The notes: a model not told the origin generated them from the letters alone. 64,000 bases of DNA from Solibacillus faecavium (GCF_014836905.1 NZ_JACSPZ010000001.1:592891-656890); one strand, 5' to 3'. Counted from the first letter of the stretch, positions 26,194 through 35,178 are shown. Program-made: numbers and translations.

Positions 26194-27348
26194 TTATTTC
26201 ACCTCAAGCGGCGTACTCGCTATATTCACAAGCCTTCTTTTCATATCATTCGTCATAGCCAAATCCATCATCGGACCGAACTTATACATTTCTAACTCAT
26301 GCATTGGCTGCCAAATTGGACGGCTCATTACACCTTGCTCATTTAAAAACGTTAACACTTCATCTCGATTTAATGAATCCCCTAGTTTCAATGTCTGTAA
26401 CCAATAGTTACTATCACTATGTGTTGGCTCTGTAAATAGTGTTACATCATCTAAATGAGCTACAAGTTCTTCGTATATATTAGCTAATGCTTTTTTTTGA
26501 ACTAAAAACAGCTCTAACTTTTCTAATTGTGCACAACCAATCGCGGCATTAATATTTGGCATACGATAATTATAACCAATTTCATCATGAGCATATTCCC
26601 ACTTATGGGGTACCTTTGCTGTTGTTGTTATATGCTTAGCATAATCAGCAAGTGTTTCATCATCGGTTAAAATCGCGCCACCGCCGCCAGTCGTAATGAT
26701 TTTATTACCATTAAAGCTCATGGCATTGATTTTACCAAAACTGCCTGTATGCTTGCCTTTATAATAAGTACCTAAAGATTCGGCTGCATCCTCAACTAAT
26801 ACTAAATGATATTTATTAGTTAATGCCATAAGCTCATCTAAATGTACGGCATGACCAAATGTATGCATTGGTACTAATGCCTTAATACGACGATTTGTTT
26901 GCTTATTGTATAGTTCATTATCTCGGATTTCAGAAATCTCTTGTAAATATAGATTTAGCCTAAACGGATCAACACCTAAAGTCTCTTCATGTACGTCAAT
27001 AAAGTGTGGTACGGCGTTACAGTAGCTTACTGCATTTGCCGTTGCAATAAAAGTAAGCGAAGGCATCAGCACTTCGTCATCTGCCTCTACCCCCGCTACC
27101 TTTAATGCAATATGTAGTGCTGCAGTACCATTTACGACAGCAACAGCTCGTTTAACTCCGACAAATTTTGCAAGCTCTTCTTCAAACTTCGTTACATAAG
27201 CACCTACTGATGACACCCAACCCGTTGTCACACAGTCTGTTACATATTCCAGTTCTTTTCCGTTGAATGTCGGTTCATGTAAAGGGACAAAATCTTTATC
27301 GTACAATTTTTTCACTTGTTCAGCAAATTGCATCCATTGTTTGTTCAT
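26194..27348 (-). CDS. legC: LegC, PLP-dependent sugar aminotransferase
   Basis: It transfers an amino group to C4 of the 4-keto sugar formed by LegB. The 384-residue product belongs to the DegT/DnrJ/EryC1 family. The PLP lysine lies in SFNGNKIITTGGGG, the cofactor pocket in VNGTAALHIALK and the aspartate in LVEDAAESLGTYY. It overlaps the legB stop as ATGA. The N-terminal FVPLHEPTFNGKELEYV block is the LegC-type opening. Confidence 0.92.
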   Translation of the reverse strand: MNKQWMQFAEQVKKLYDKDFVPLHEPTFNGKELEYVTDCVTTGWVSSVGAYVTKFEEELAKFVGVKRAVAVVNGTAALHIALKVAGVEADDEVLMPSLTFIATANAVSYCNAVPHFIDVHEETLGVDPFRLNLYLQEISEIRDNELYNKQTNRRIKALVPMHTFGHAVHLDELMALTNKYHLVLVEDAAESLGTYYKGKHTGSFGKINAMSFNGNKIITTGGGGAILTDDETLADYAKHITTTAKVPHKWEYAHDEIGYNYRMPNINAAIGCAQLEKLELFLVQKKALANIYEELVAHLDDVTLFTEPTHSDSNYWLQTLKLGDSLNRDEVLTFLNEQGVMSRPIWQPMHELEMYKFGPMMDLAMTNDMKRRLVNIASTPLEVK

Positions 27349-28343
27349 ATATTATATACATCTGCCTTATATTGAGTTAAATTTTTGGGATTGGTAAACC
27401 ACTCGATTGTTTCCTCTAAGCCTCGACGAAATCCTTCTTTACCACCATATTGTGGTTCCCAACCTAGTAAATCCTTTGCCTTTTGGTTTGACGCCCAAAG
27501 ACGCTCTACTTCACTTTTCTCAGGACGCAAGCGTTGCTCATCAGTTTCAATTGTTAAATTAATTCCCATAATATCGGCAATCATTTCAGCTGTTTCTCCA
27601 ATTGAAACCTCATAATTAGAGCCAATATTAGTGACCTCACCAATTGACTTTTCAGATTTCATTACAGAAATAAAGCCTTGTACGGTATCTTTTACATAAT
27701 TAAAATCACGCGTTGGGCTAATTGCACCTAGCTTAATTTTATCCATACCATTCGCTAATTGACTTATTATCGTTGGAATAACTGCACGTGCAGATTGTCT
27801 AGGACCATAAGTATTAAACGGGCGTATAATGGCTACTGGTGTATCAAATGAGCGATAAAAGGATAGCGCCATTTGATCGGCACCAATTTTTGATGCTGAA
27901 TAAGGCGATTGCCCTTGTAATGGATGGTCTTCATCAATCGGAACATAAAGTGCTGTTCCATAAACCTCACTTGTTGAAGTATGGACCACTTTTTCAATAC
28001 CTAACTCACGTGCTGCCTGAACGATATTTAATGTACCATTAATATTTGTATCGACATAGGTTGTTGGTGAATGATAAGAATATGGAATGGCAATGAGTGC
28101 AGCCAAGTTTAACACATGTGTACAGTCTTTCATTGCTTCCTTTACACCATAGGGGTCACGAATATCCCCCGAAAATACATCTAGCTCAGATTTAATTTCT
28201 CGAGGTGCATGATCTAGCCAGCCCCAAGAGTTATATGAATTGTAATAGCAAAATGCTCGGACATCAAAGCCTTCGCGAATAAGCTGTTCTGTTAAATGCG
28301 AGCCGATGAAACCATCAGCTCCGGTTACTAATACCTTTTTCAT
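27345..28343 (-). CDS. legB: LegB, NAD-dependent nucleotide-sugar 4,6-dehydratase
   Basis: First committed step of legionaminate synthesis: UDP- or GDP-GlcNAc to the 4-keto-6-deoxy sugar. The 332-residue short-chain dehydrogenase fold has the Rossmann glycine motif VTGADGFIGSHL, the catalytic STSEVYG and YSASKIGAD (YxxxK), and the substrate region RPFNTYGPRQS. It starts 3 bases after the maf1 stop within one operon. It is unlike the inverting PseB type in the retained STSEVYG pattern. Confidence 0.92.
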   Translation of the reverse strand: MKKVLVTGADGFIGSHLTEQLIREGFDVRAFCYYNSYNSWGWLDHAPREIKSELDVFSGDIRDPYGVKEAMKDCTHVLNLAALIAIPYSYHSPTTYVDTNINGTLNIVQAARELGIEKVVHTSTSEVYGTALYVPIDEDHPLQGQSPYSASKIGADQMALSFYRSFDTPVAIIRPFNTYGPRQSARAVIPTIISQLANGMDKIKLGAISPTRDFNYVKDTVQGFISVMKSEKSIGEVTNIGSNYEVSIGETAEMIADIMGINLTIETDEQRLRPEKSEVERLWASNQKAKDLLGWEPQYGGKEGFRRGLEETIEWFTNPKNLTQYKADVYNI

Positions 28344-28346
28344 TTT

Positions 28347-29585
28347 TCAATCTCCAATTTGGTTTATGTTTTTTTGAATTAGTTGTTCAAACTCCATCTT
28401 ATTTATTAACTTGACATTAGAAATTTTGGCACCCTTACTAGCAGTATTTAAAACATCAATATTAATACTTTGACATTTTTCTTCATACCAGTTCCAAAAT
28501 GAATAGAGCATTGAATTAGTATTTATCATACTTCCATCATTTGCTTTAAGTTTCCGTTTAATATCTTTTAATTTCACGTTTGTATTAGATGTGGAATTTT
28601 CTGAATGAGTACGGTCATTTGGAAACCCTAAATCTTGACCAAATAAAACAATCGTTTGATAACCTAATTGTTCTAATAAACTAAAGGTGACTGTACCTAC
28701 AGAACCACCAACATCAATTAATGGCGAACCATTTTTTTTTGCCGCTTCTTCTGCAAAACTGAAACCTTTTTGAAATAAAATATGTTTCTTTCCACTCATT
28801 AATTTTATTGTCTCTGAATTTGCTGTACATAGATGATACAATGGTCCATCATACTTTAGTCCATCAAATTGTCTTTTTATTAAATCACTCGCATCACTTA
28901 TAACTACACCAGTTGGTATAATTTTATTTTTTGAAACCGTTTTGAGTGCTGCCCCTACTACAAAAATATCAACAAAGTCTTGATTTTCTTTTAACCATAC
29001 GACAGTTTCATCAAGAGAAGGACCTGCTGCAACTAAACATCCTATCCTTTTTGGATTTATATTTGAAATAACATCACTATTACTTAAAATATTACTATTA
29101 AAATTTTCTATCATTTTTTCTTTAGTTAGTCTATACGATAACTGATTAATTTTAATTACATTTAAAGCTTTAAATAAGGGGTGCTTTTCACCAATTCCTT
29201 TAATCCAAGCATTAGGAATTAATATTTGCATTTTTTCATTTAATGTCAAATCTTTTATTTCATTCCTTAACTCTACATTTTCATATCGGAAAACATTTTT
29301 ACATTGTATCTCAAGAAATATACTTAATTCCACTTCATCAAAATAATAAACATATACCTTTTTATCACCTACAAGATTTAATAAATGCTCTAAATGATAT
29401 CCTAGACCTAGTCCTATTAACACATATTTTTCAGCATCTAAATCAATTTCAGATTGAATCCAATTCAATGCGCCTTCTTTAGGCTTATATTTACTATATA
29501 ATTGGGTACCGTTTAATGATAAAGTCATTTCATTATTTTTAGCAAAATCTCTTTGCCAATCTAATGTAAACACCTCTCTATCCAT
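28347..29585 (-). CDS. Maf-family flagellin glycosyltransferase (DUF115), short form
   Basis: Motility accessory factors attach nonulosonic acids to Ser/Thr of flagellin in the cytoplasm. The 412-residue product has the Maf core: an N-terminal region (LIGLGLGYHLEHLLNL) and the DUF115/MAF domain with LVAAGPSLDETV, GSVGTVTFSLLEQLGY and LFGQDLGFPNDRTH. It overlaps the preceding small gene by 8 bases. It is shorter at the C terminus than the 566-residue Maf upstream, so the two may differ in target site or sugar. Confidence 0.88.
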   Translation of the reverse strand: MDREVFTLDWQRDFAKNNEMTLSLNGTQLYSKYKPKEGALNWIQSEIDLDAEKYVLIGLGLGYHLEHLLNLVGDKKVYVYYFDEVELSIFLEIQCKNVFRYENVELRNEIKDLTLNEKMQILIPNAWIKGIGEKHPLFKALNVIKINQLSYRLTKEKMIENFNSNILSNSDVISNINPKRIGCLVAAGPSLDETVVWLKENQDFVDIFVVGAALKTVSKNKIIPTGVVISDASDLIKRQFDGLKYDGPLYHLCTANSETIKLMSGKKHILFQKGFSFAEEAAKKNGSPLIDVGGSVGTVTFSLLEQLGYQTIVLFGQDLGFPNDRTHSENSTSNTNVKLKDIKRKLKANDGSMINTNSMLYSFWNWYEEKCQSINIDVLNTASKGAKISNVKLINKMEFEQLIQKNINQIGD

Positions 29586-29913
29586 TTATCGCCTGAAAGA
29601 AAGGGGAGATTTCATATTCAAATAAATCTGCTACTAATAAATAATCTTCTTTTTCTAAACCTTCATTTATTTCTACTAAATAAATTTCTATTTTTGTAAA
29701 GTCAATAAAAATATTTTTACCATTATTTTTTAAAATACGTGTGGCATCATTTAACCACATCATTCCTTCAGAGAAATCAGAAATAGCTTTTAAACCTTTG
29801 TACAATTCATCTTCCTTCAAAGAATTTGCTATATATATAACCCCGTTCGGAACATTTTTCAGATATGTTCCTACACTTTCTTCTAGTTCTAAAATTTCTC
29901 TTGATTCATTCAT
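29578..29913 (-). CDS. Small conserved-looking protein between two Maf genes, unknown
   Basis: A 111-residue acidic, helical, soluble protein (ISDFSEGMMWLNDATRILKN, EINEGLEKEDYLLVADLFEY). I do not recognise a family. It overlaps both Maf genes (4 bases with the upstream one, 8 with the downstream one), so it is translated in register with them. Size, acidity and helices resemble secretion chaperones. A role as a chaperone or specificity partner of Maf or flagellin is inference. Confidence 0.75.
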   Translation of the reverse strand: MNESREILELEESVGTYLKNVPNGVIYIANSLKEDELYKGLKAISDFSEGMMWLNDATRILKNNGKNIFIDFTKIEIYLVEINEGLEKEDYLLVADLFEYEISPFFQAING

Positions 29914-31610
29914 AATAGGCCTCCACTTTCTTTTGCTTCTTCAAGGGAATCTTGTACATACCCCATTGTTGTTTTGGTAGCATCTAACAATCTCGTATAC
30001 AAATCTACATTTTGTTGGTATACTCTTTTATATTTTTGTAAAGCTGTTTCTTCACCTGTTGCCTTGTATTTTGTCATAATATCTAATGTAATAGGATCTA
30101 TAATTCTATCCATCATTACATTACTTTTTAAAACTTCTACTTTTTTATCAACATTATCAAGTTTTGTTAATGTTGCATCTGTAAAAAATGTTTTCGTTCG
30201 ATTTTTTTCTAAGGCTTTTAATGCTATCTTATACTGATCAACGATTTTACTATAATTAATAAGTTCATTTCTAAGTATATTTACATATTTATTATAGTCT
30301 CTATTTTTGGTCTGTAGAGAAATTAATTCAATAGTATCTTTAGTATTTACAAACGTCTCTATGAATTGATTAAAAGATAATTGTTGCATTCCTTGAATTT
30401 TTACTCCGCCCTCAGTACAATTAAAAATTTTATCTTTCCCTTCTATATCCAACATTATTTGTTCAAAACTAGTTTTCATTGAGTAAAATGGATAATCTGT
30501 TACTACCTTGTCTCCAAAAAAACCATCTACTTCAAATGCATCATTTTCTTTTAAATAATTTTCATCAATTATTTGAGCATTTTTATTGTTATCTGCATGA
30601 GTTTTATTACCCGTATAGGCCAAATCCTGCCCAATTAAAGCAATTGGACCGCTTGAAATGTATCTTGCTATGCTTAGTGAAAAATTAGCTACCGACCCTC
30701 CGCCTTGAATTATCGGCAAATTTATATTAAATAGATTATTAATATATTTTTGATAGTTGTTTTCCTTTGGTTCCACAAAGGCGAATTTATTCCTTTTAAA
30801 TTCTTTTTGTATATTAAAACGGCTTGTAGCTGAAAAAATGAGTGAAGCTTTGGTTAACTTTATATCCTTAAAATGACGCGTAAAGTTAATCTCTGACCCA
30901 TCAATTGTAACTATATAGTCTGGTTCAATATTGGCTTCGAGCAAAGATCCTACCGTAGATCCAGCAGCGACTAATATTATACTTTCCCTAATTTCTAATA
31001 AAAGATTTAATTGCTTTGTTAATGAAGGACCCCCTGAGGCTACAATTACAGGTTTATTATAATACTTTCTCAACATATTTAAGGAATTTGACTCGTATAT
31101 ATACAACATATTTCTGAGGCTATTTTCTTGCCATAGGGTACCTAGCTTATGAGTTGTATTAAAATAAATTATATTTAAATTTTGAATATCTTTTATTTCT
31201 TTTAAAATATCCTTAAATAACTGCGGGAATATTTTATCATAATTAGGTGCGCATATAATATTAATATTTTTACTATAATAGCTTACCTTCTTTTGAATAC
31301 ATTCATTTATGAATTTTAAATCGGTTGTAAATATAACATCGAAATTATTTTCATTAAATTTGCTGAACGCTTCGATTGGATCTATAAACAAAATTTTTTC
31401 TTTGTCTATTTGTAGCTCTTTTAAAGCTCCCACTGAATATCCTAAACCGTAACCAAAAATAATATTCAAAGCATCCTTTTGAATTCCTCTTTCGAGGAAG
31501 TTTAAAACTTCTTTTTCAGGGTTATATTTACTGTGAAGTAAGTATCCATTTATCATTACAGATTTGATATTATTTTCCTTATATAAATATTGAATGTCTA
31601 CGTTCGCCAT
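29910..31610 (-). CDS. Maf-family flagellin glycosyltransferase (DUF115), long form
   Basis: A 566-residue Maf protein: N-terminal domain (NIIFGYGLGYSVGALKEL), central MAF/DUF115 core (PVIVASGGPSLTKQL, IIQGGGSVANFSLSIARY, ALIGQDLAYTGNKTHAD) and a helical C-terminal domain of about 150 residues as in Geobacillus and Campylobacter Maf. It should transfer CMP-activated legionaminic acid to flagellin before export. It is the first gene of the maf-leg operon, directly behind a sigma-D type -10 and AGAGGTGA. The C-terminal domain shows Lys-rich helices. Confidence 0.9.
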   Translation of the reverse strand: MANVDIQYLYKENNIKSVMINGYLLHSKYNPEKEVLNFLERGIQKDALNIIFGYGLGYSVGALKELQIDKEKILFIDPIEAFSKFNENNFDVIFTTDLKFINECIQKKVSYYSKNINIICAPNYDKIFPQLFKDILKEIKDIQNLNIIYFNTTHKLGTLWQENSLRNMLYIYESNSLNMLRKYYNKPVIVASGGPSLTKQLNLLLEIRESIILVAAGSTVGSLLEANIEPDYIVTIDGSEINFTRHFKDIKLTKASLIFSATSRFNIQKEFKRNKFAFVEPKENNYQKYINNLFNINLPIIQGGGSVANFSLSIARYISSGPIALIGQDLAYTGNKTHADNNKNAQIIDENYLKENDAFEVDGFFGDKVVTDYPFYSMKTSFEQIMLDIEGKDKIFNCTEGGVKIQGMQQLSFNQFIETFVNTKDTIELISLQTKNRDYNKYVNILRNELINYSKIVDQYKIALKALEKNRTKTFFTDATLTKLDNVDKKVEVLKSNVMMDRIIDPITLDIMTKYKATGEETALQKYKRVYQQNVDLYTRLLDATKTTMGYVQDSLEEAKESGGLL

Positions 31611-31635
31611 AAATCTTAATTCACCTCTTTTATTA

Positions 31636-31662
31636 ATATCGGCAATAGTTATAAAGAATTAA
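31636..31662 (-). promoter_or_regulatory. Sigma-D type promoter of the maf-leg operon
   Basis: A perfect GCCGATAT (minus strand, 31643-31636) with TTAA 15 bases upstream, against the consensus TAAA-N15-GCCGATAT, 26 bases before the maf start. This places flagellin glycosylation under the late flagellar sigma factor, in step with hag. The motif is seen; activity is inferred. Confidence 0.65.
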
Positions 31663-31740
31663 GATTGATTGTAATGCATAAAGTTTTCTAAACATAATAT
31701 TTATCCGTATGTTTAATGGACAAATATAATCATTTAGACA

Positions 31741-31778
31741 AAAAAAAAACTAGCCTCCGAATTAATCCGGAAGCTAAT
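31741..31778 (-). terminator. Terminator of hag
   Basis: Minus strand TTAGCTTCCG and CGGAGGCTAG arms, then nine T. It lies 17 bases past the hag stop and separates flagellin from the maf-leg operon. Confidence 0.92.
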
Positions 31779-31794
31779 CTTAGTTTAAATTATT

Positions 31795-32607
31795 TTACCC
31801 TAATAATTGTAATACGCCTTGTGGCTGCTGGTTAGCTTGCGCAAGCATAGATTGTGCAGCTTGCATTAAGATGTTGTTCTTAGTGAAGCCCATCATCTCT
31901 TTTGCCATATCTGTATCACGGATACGAGATTCAGAAGCTGTTAAGTTTTCAGAAGTTGCGCCTAAGTTGTTGATTGTGTGCTCTAAACGGTTTTGAATAG
32001 CACCTAATTTAGCACGTTCAGTTGAAACTGTTTCAAGTGCAGCATTGAATGTTGAAATTGCATTATTTGCATTAGCTTGTGTAGAAATTGATACCGCATC
32101 AACATCTAATGCAGCAGCACGCATGTCTCCAACTGTTAATGAAGTATTTTGATCTTTGTTAGCACCGATATGGAATTTCTGTGCTGAGAAACCACCACTT
32201 AATAGTTTTTTCGTGTTGAACTCAGTATCAGTTGCAATACGTGTGATTTCTTTTGCTAATTGGTCAATTTCTTTTTGTAAGTGACCACGGTCGCTAGATA
32301 CGTTTGTATCGTTTGAAGATTGAACCGCTAATTCACGCATACGTTGTAAGATTGCATGTGTTTCGTTTAATGCACCCTCAGCAGTTTGGATTAAAGAAAT
32401 ACCATCTTGAGCGTTCTTTTGAGCCATGTCTAAACCACGGATTTGTCCACGCATTTTTTCAGAGATTGCTAAACCAGCAGCGTCATCGCCAGCACGGTTG
32501 ATTTTGTAACCTGAAGATAATTTTTCTAGGTTTTTAGACGCTTGAGCGTTGTTGAAACCAAGGTTACGGTGAGTGTTTAAAGCTGAAATGTTATGTTGAA
32601 TTCTCAT
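31795..32607 (-). CDS. hag: Flagellin
   Basis: The filament subunit. At 270 residues it is close to B. subtilis Hag (304) but even smaller: the conserved N-terminal (MRIQHNISALNTHRNLGFNN) and C-terminal (NILMQAAQSMLAQANQQPQG) coiled coils are joined by a very short middle, so few surface loops remain. The region KDQNTSLTVGDMR through VDAVSISTQANAN supplies Ser/Thr sites for glycosylation. It has its own sigma-D promoter and a CsrA-controlled leader. AAGGAGG lies 8 bases before the ATG. Confidence 0.98.
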   Translation of the reverse strand: MRIQHNISALNTHRNLGFNNAQASKNLEKLSSGYKINRAGDDAAGLAISEKMRGQIRGLDMAQKNAQDGISLIQTAEGALNETHAILQRMRELAVQSSNDTNVSSDRGHLQKEIDQLAKEITRIATDTEFNTKKLLSGGFSAQKFHIGANKDQNTSLTVGDMRAAALDVDAVSISTQANANNAISTFNAALETVSTERAKLGAIQNRLEHTINNLGATSENLTASESRIRDTDMAKEMMGFTKNNILMQAAQSMLAQANQQPQGVLQLLG

Positions 32608-32639
32608 TTGGAATTCCTCCTTGAATTGTTTTTATTTGA

Positions 32640-32655
32640 CCCACATCCTTGTGGG
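32640..32655 (-). promoter_or_regulatory. CsrA-binding hairpin in the hag leader
   Basis: On the minus strand CCCACAAGGATGTGGG forms a 6-bp stem with AGGA in the loop. ACAAGGATGT equals the last ten positions of the CsrA consensus RUACARGGAUGU. A second GGA lies in the Shine-Dalgarno AAGGAGG. CsrA-FliW control of hag translation is established in B. subtilis; both genes lie just upstream. Confidence 0.8.
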
Positions 32656-32694
32656 AAAGCTTGGCATTGGCTAGTACCTCTGCCTTACATACTA

Positions 32695-32721
32695 TATATC
32701 GTAACTAGTTTGAAATGTTTA
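32695..32721 (-). promoter_or_regulatory. Sigma-D promoter of hag
   Basis: TAAA (32721-32718), a spacer of about 15 bases and ACGATATA, against TAAA-N15-GCCGATAT. It lies about 90 bases before the hag start, leaving room for the CsrA leader. Confidence 0.65.
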
Positions 32722-32845
32722 ATAGTTTTTATATAAATTATTTAATATTTTTTAAAGAAGTGTCATTTGAACAAAACTTGTAAGTAAAAAAGATCGAAAA
32801 AACCTCAACGTAGAAAAATATATACTTCCACAATAAGTCTTAAAT

Positions 32846-33067
32846 TTACTTTTTCAATTTAAATTGCTTCAACATATCAATTGAACTAGCCATAGCCTCT
32901 TTATTCTGCTGTTGAATCGCTTCAAATACTTCAGAACGATGAACCTTGACAGACTTTGGAGCCACAATCCCCAACTTTACTTGGTCTCCATCAACAGAGA
33001 TAACTTTCACTTCAATTTGGTCGCCTATCATAATTGTTTCGCCTTTTTTTCGTGTTAAGACTAGCAT
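32846..33067 (-). CDS. csrA: Carbon storage/translational regulator CsrA
   Basis: An RNA-binding dimer that blocks hag translation. The 73-residue product shows the canonical beta-strand core [20 protein letters not shown] and [20 protein letters not shown], with the RNA-contacting arginine in VHRSEV. Its ATG follows the fliW stop immediately. No separate promoter is visible; it belongs to the flgK-flgL-yviE-fliW-csrA unit. Confidence 0.97.
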   Translation of the reverse strand: MLVLTRKKGETIMIGDQIEVKVISVDGDQVKLGIVAPKSVKVHRSEVFEAIQQQNKEAMASSIDMLKQFKLKK

Positions 33068-33514
33068 TTATTTTTCACTTCCTTTAGAAGAAATGGCGAT
33101 TTGGTAACGCAACGGATATTTCTCACTATCCTGTAGGACAATTTGTTTACCTAGCTTTTGTTTCGTATTGATGATAATTGGCGCAAGTAAATTAATTGTA
33201 GAATCCGTAAAATTCTCTTTTAATGTGATGACCGTATATGTTGCGACTTCACTTTCTTCCATTAGTTGTAACTGTCCCTTATCTTCCTCGCTTAAATCAA
33301 AGGCATAATCAGATTTAAATGCGAATGGATACCCTACAACAAAGCCGATTTGCTCATCTTCAGTCGATTGTAACAAGGCAATAGGTAAATCAGCATCTAA
33401 CCCTAAAAGGATGTATTTCGTATATTGTTGAAACCCGGGTAAACCATGCTCGAATGTAAGTATTTCTGACTCTTCTATTTCAACTTCGCCTAAAAATTTT
33501 GTTTGAATGTTCAT
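33068..33514 (-). CDS. fliW: Flagellar assembly factor FliW
   Basis: FliW binds flagellin or CsrA. Free FliW sequesters CsrA allosterically and releases hag translation. The 148-residue product has the family pattern [20 protein letters not shown] and [19 protein letters not shown]. It is placed directly before csrA, as in B. subtilis. Signal peptide and membrane segments are absent. Confidence 0.96.
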   Translation of the reverse strand: MNIQTKFLGEVEIEESEILTFEHGLPGFQQYTKYILLGLDADLPIALLQSTEDEQIGFVVGYPFAFKSDYAFDLSEEDKGQLQLMEESEVATYTVITLKENFTDSTINLLAPIIINTKQKLGKQIVLQDSEKYPLRYQIAISSKGSEK

Positions 33515-33528
33515 TTATTTCTCTCCTT

Positions 33529-34095
33529 TTAACCGATAACGTCAATTTGCACATCTGGTCTTACCAACATTTTCCCACTTACTTTTCCATAAGTGAAATC
33601 CATTTGAGGTTTGTTTACTTTTACGTCAATTTTCGGTGCATTGCGTTCGATATATACGTCTGTTGTTCCCGGTGTAATATTTACTTTCACTGAGCCAATC
33701 GATGGAATAAATTTAATATTGTAAGGACCTGGACGTTCTGTGCCATGATTTTGCTTGGAGATGTTTTGGATTGTAGCACGGCCTTGATCCTTTCCAGCAC
33801 TCATCATGATTTGACGACCTTCACCCATTCGTCTGGACATTCCCTTCAACATTTCTTGCCTTCCCATTTGTGCATATTCTTTAATAAATTCACCAACTGG
33901 TTTTGACCCTAAATCTCGCCACATTTGATCCATATTAATATCTAGCTTGGCGTTTGTTGTATTAATTTGGACTGTTGCAGCAGGTTGTGAAATTTTCAAA
34001 TCTGCTGGTCGCTGTCTAATTTGTTGAAATGGCTTAGTTATTCTGTAATCCATTTGTATATCAGTTGTCGAAATTTGAATTTGTGGAAATCGCAT
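33529..34095 (-). CDS. yviE: YviE/DUF6470-family flagellar-operon protein
   Basis: A 188-residue protein starting with a beta-rich MRFPQIQISTTDIQMDYRIT, with paired repeats (ADLKISQPAATVQINT, PKIDVKVNKPQMDFTYGK) and a Met/Arg-rich helical centre. It occupies the place of yviE between flgL and fliW. The function is not known; the family follows the flagellar operon. AGAAGGGAG precedes the start. Confidence 0.85.
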   Translation of the reverse strand: MRFPQIQISTTDIQMDYRITKPFQQIRQRPADLKISQPAATVQINTTNAKLDINMDQMWRDLGSKPVGEFIKEYAQMGRQEMLKGMSRRMGEGRQIMMSAGKDQGRATIQNISKQNHGTERPGPYNIKFIPSIGSVKVNITPGTTDVYIERNAPKIDVKVNKPQMDFTYGKVSGKMLVRPDVQIDVIG

Positions 34096-34119
34096 TATAA
34101 GGTCTCCCTTCTGTTAACA

Positions 34120-34148
34120 AAAGCGCTTGGAGCATGTCCAAACGCTTT
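34120..34148 (-). terminator. Hairpin between flgL and yviE
   Basis: AAAGCGTTTGGA and TCCAAGCGCTTT arms (one mismatch) with a short loop on the minus strand, followed by TGTT. It lies 70 bases past the flgL stop and just before the yviE Shine-Dalgarno. It may attenuate transcription into yviE-fliW-csrA or stabilise the processed mRNA. Confidence 0.55.
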
Positions 34149-34218
34149 GATAGTATTATAAATTTAAACAGTATGCGTTTGTCGCTTCACTTTCGTCCAA
34201 AACCTTAGTTAATTTTAT

Positions 34219-35178
34219 TTAACGAATAAAATCTACTAGGGTCTGTTGTATTATCTTAGCTCCAACAGATAAAGACGCTTGGTGGATAGATTCGGCCGTT
34301 ACCATTTCTGTAATTGTTTTTGCATAATCTGTATCTTCATTTAACGACATTTGCTTTGTTACATTGACTTCCTGCATCTGAAGCCGACTTTCCATTAATT
34401 CAACACGATTTTGCTTTGCACCAACTTCTGCTCGCTTCACTAATACTTTTTCATTTAGTGAGTCTAGGCCCGGAATAGCTGGATTTCCTCCCGCTATTAA
34501 GTCAACCCCTAGTGCGTTTCCAATATCTGTACCTGTTGTCGTATTATCTTTTAAAAGGTTTTCCAGTCCTGTCATAAATGTGTTTATTTCTTTAAACAGT
34601 CCAACACCTTCAGTATTGATTTGCATCTTGATTCCGTCAAAAACATTAATATCAATTGATTTTTCTGTTGCTACTAAAGGTGCGTTAGGGACAGCTATTC
34701 TATCAGGAACTGGAGTAAACTTTGGATTAATTGCATCATTTACAAATAGGGGATCGTTTGTATGGGTTCCCGAGAAGATATAGTTTTCTCCAACCTTTGT
34801 ATTCCCCAAATCTTGAAGATGTTGTCTGATTTGACTAATTTCCTCATTAATTTTTTGACGATCCTCAGGTGTATTTGTATCATTTGCTGCTTGAATGATT
34901 AGCTCTTTCACACGGATTAGTGATGTTCCTACTTGGTCTAGAGCTTCATCAGTACCATCCAACCAGGTATTAGCTTGGTTCAAGTTTCGTTGATATTGCT
35001 GATTTTTATCTAAATCAACACGGTATCCCATTCCTTTCACCGCAACTACTGGATCATCAGACGGGCGATTAATAATACTGCCCGAATTTAATTGTTCTTG
35101 ATACTTCGCCATTTTATTATAGCTATTATTTAAGTTACGAAGCATATTACTAGAGAGCATCGATTGTGTTACGCGCAT
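34219..35178 (-). CDS. flgL: Flagellar hook-filament junction protein FlgL (HAP3)
   Basis: It joins the hook to the filament. The 319-residue product has the flagellin-like N terminus (MRVTQSMLSSNMLRNLNNSY, RPSDDPVVA) and C terminus (NRVELMESRLQMQEVNVTKQ, AKTITEMVTAESIHQASL). The length is normal. It follows flgK by 33 bp in the same operon. AGGAAGAAGGG lies before the start. Confidence 0.96.
   Translation of the reverse strand: MRVTQSMLSSNMLRNLNNSYNKMAKYQEQLNSGSIINRPSDDPVVAVKGMGYRVDLDKNQQYQRNLNQANTWLDGTDEALDQVGTSLIRVKELIIQAANDTNTPEDRQKINEEISQIRQHLQDLGNTKVGENYIFSGTHTNDPLFVNDAINPKFTPVPDRIAVPNAPLVATEKSIDINVFDGIKMQINTEGVGLFKEINTFMTGLENLLKDNTTTGTDIGNALGVDLIAGGNPAIPGLDSLNEKVLVKRAEVGAKQNRVELMESRLQMQEVNVTKQMSLNEDTDYAKTITEMVTAESIHQASLSVGAKIIQQTLVDFIR

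Noticed and set aside
21659..28343. Pseudaminic acid (pse) or sialic acid (neu) pathway instead of legionaminic acid
   Set aside because: A NeuC-type hydrolysing epimerase, a PtmE-like nucleotidyltransferase and a 4,6-dehydratase/aminotransferase pair together fit legionaminate. PseG is absent, and sialate synthesis needs no dehydratase or aminotransferase.
16226..31610. Prophage or integrative element as carrier of the island
   Set aside because: No integrase, recombinase, attachment repeat or tRNA was seen at the edges. AT-richness suggests transfer, but the mechanism is not visible.
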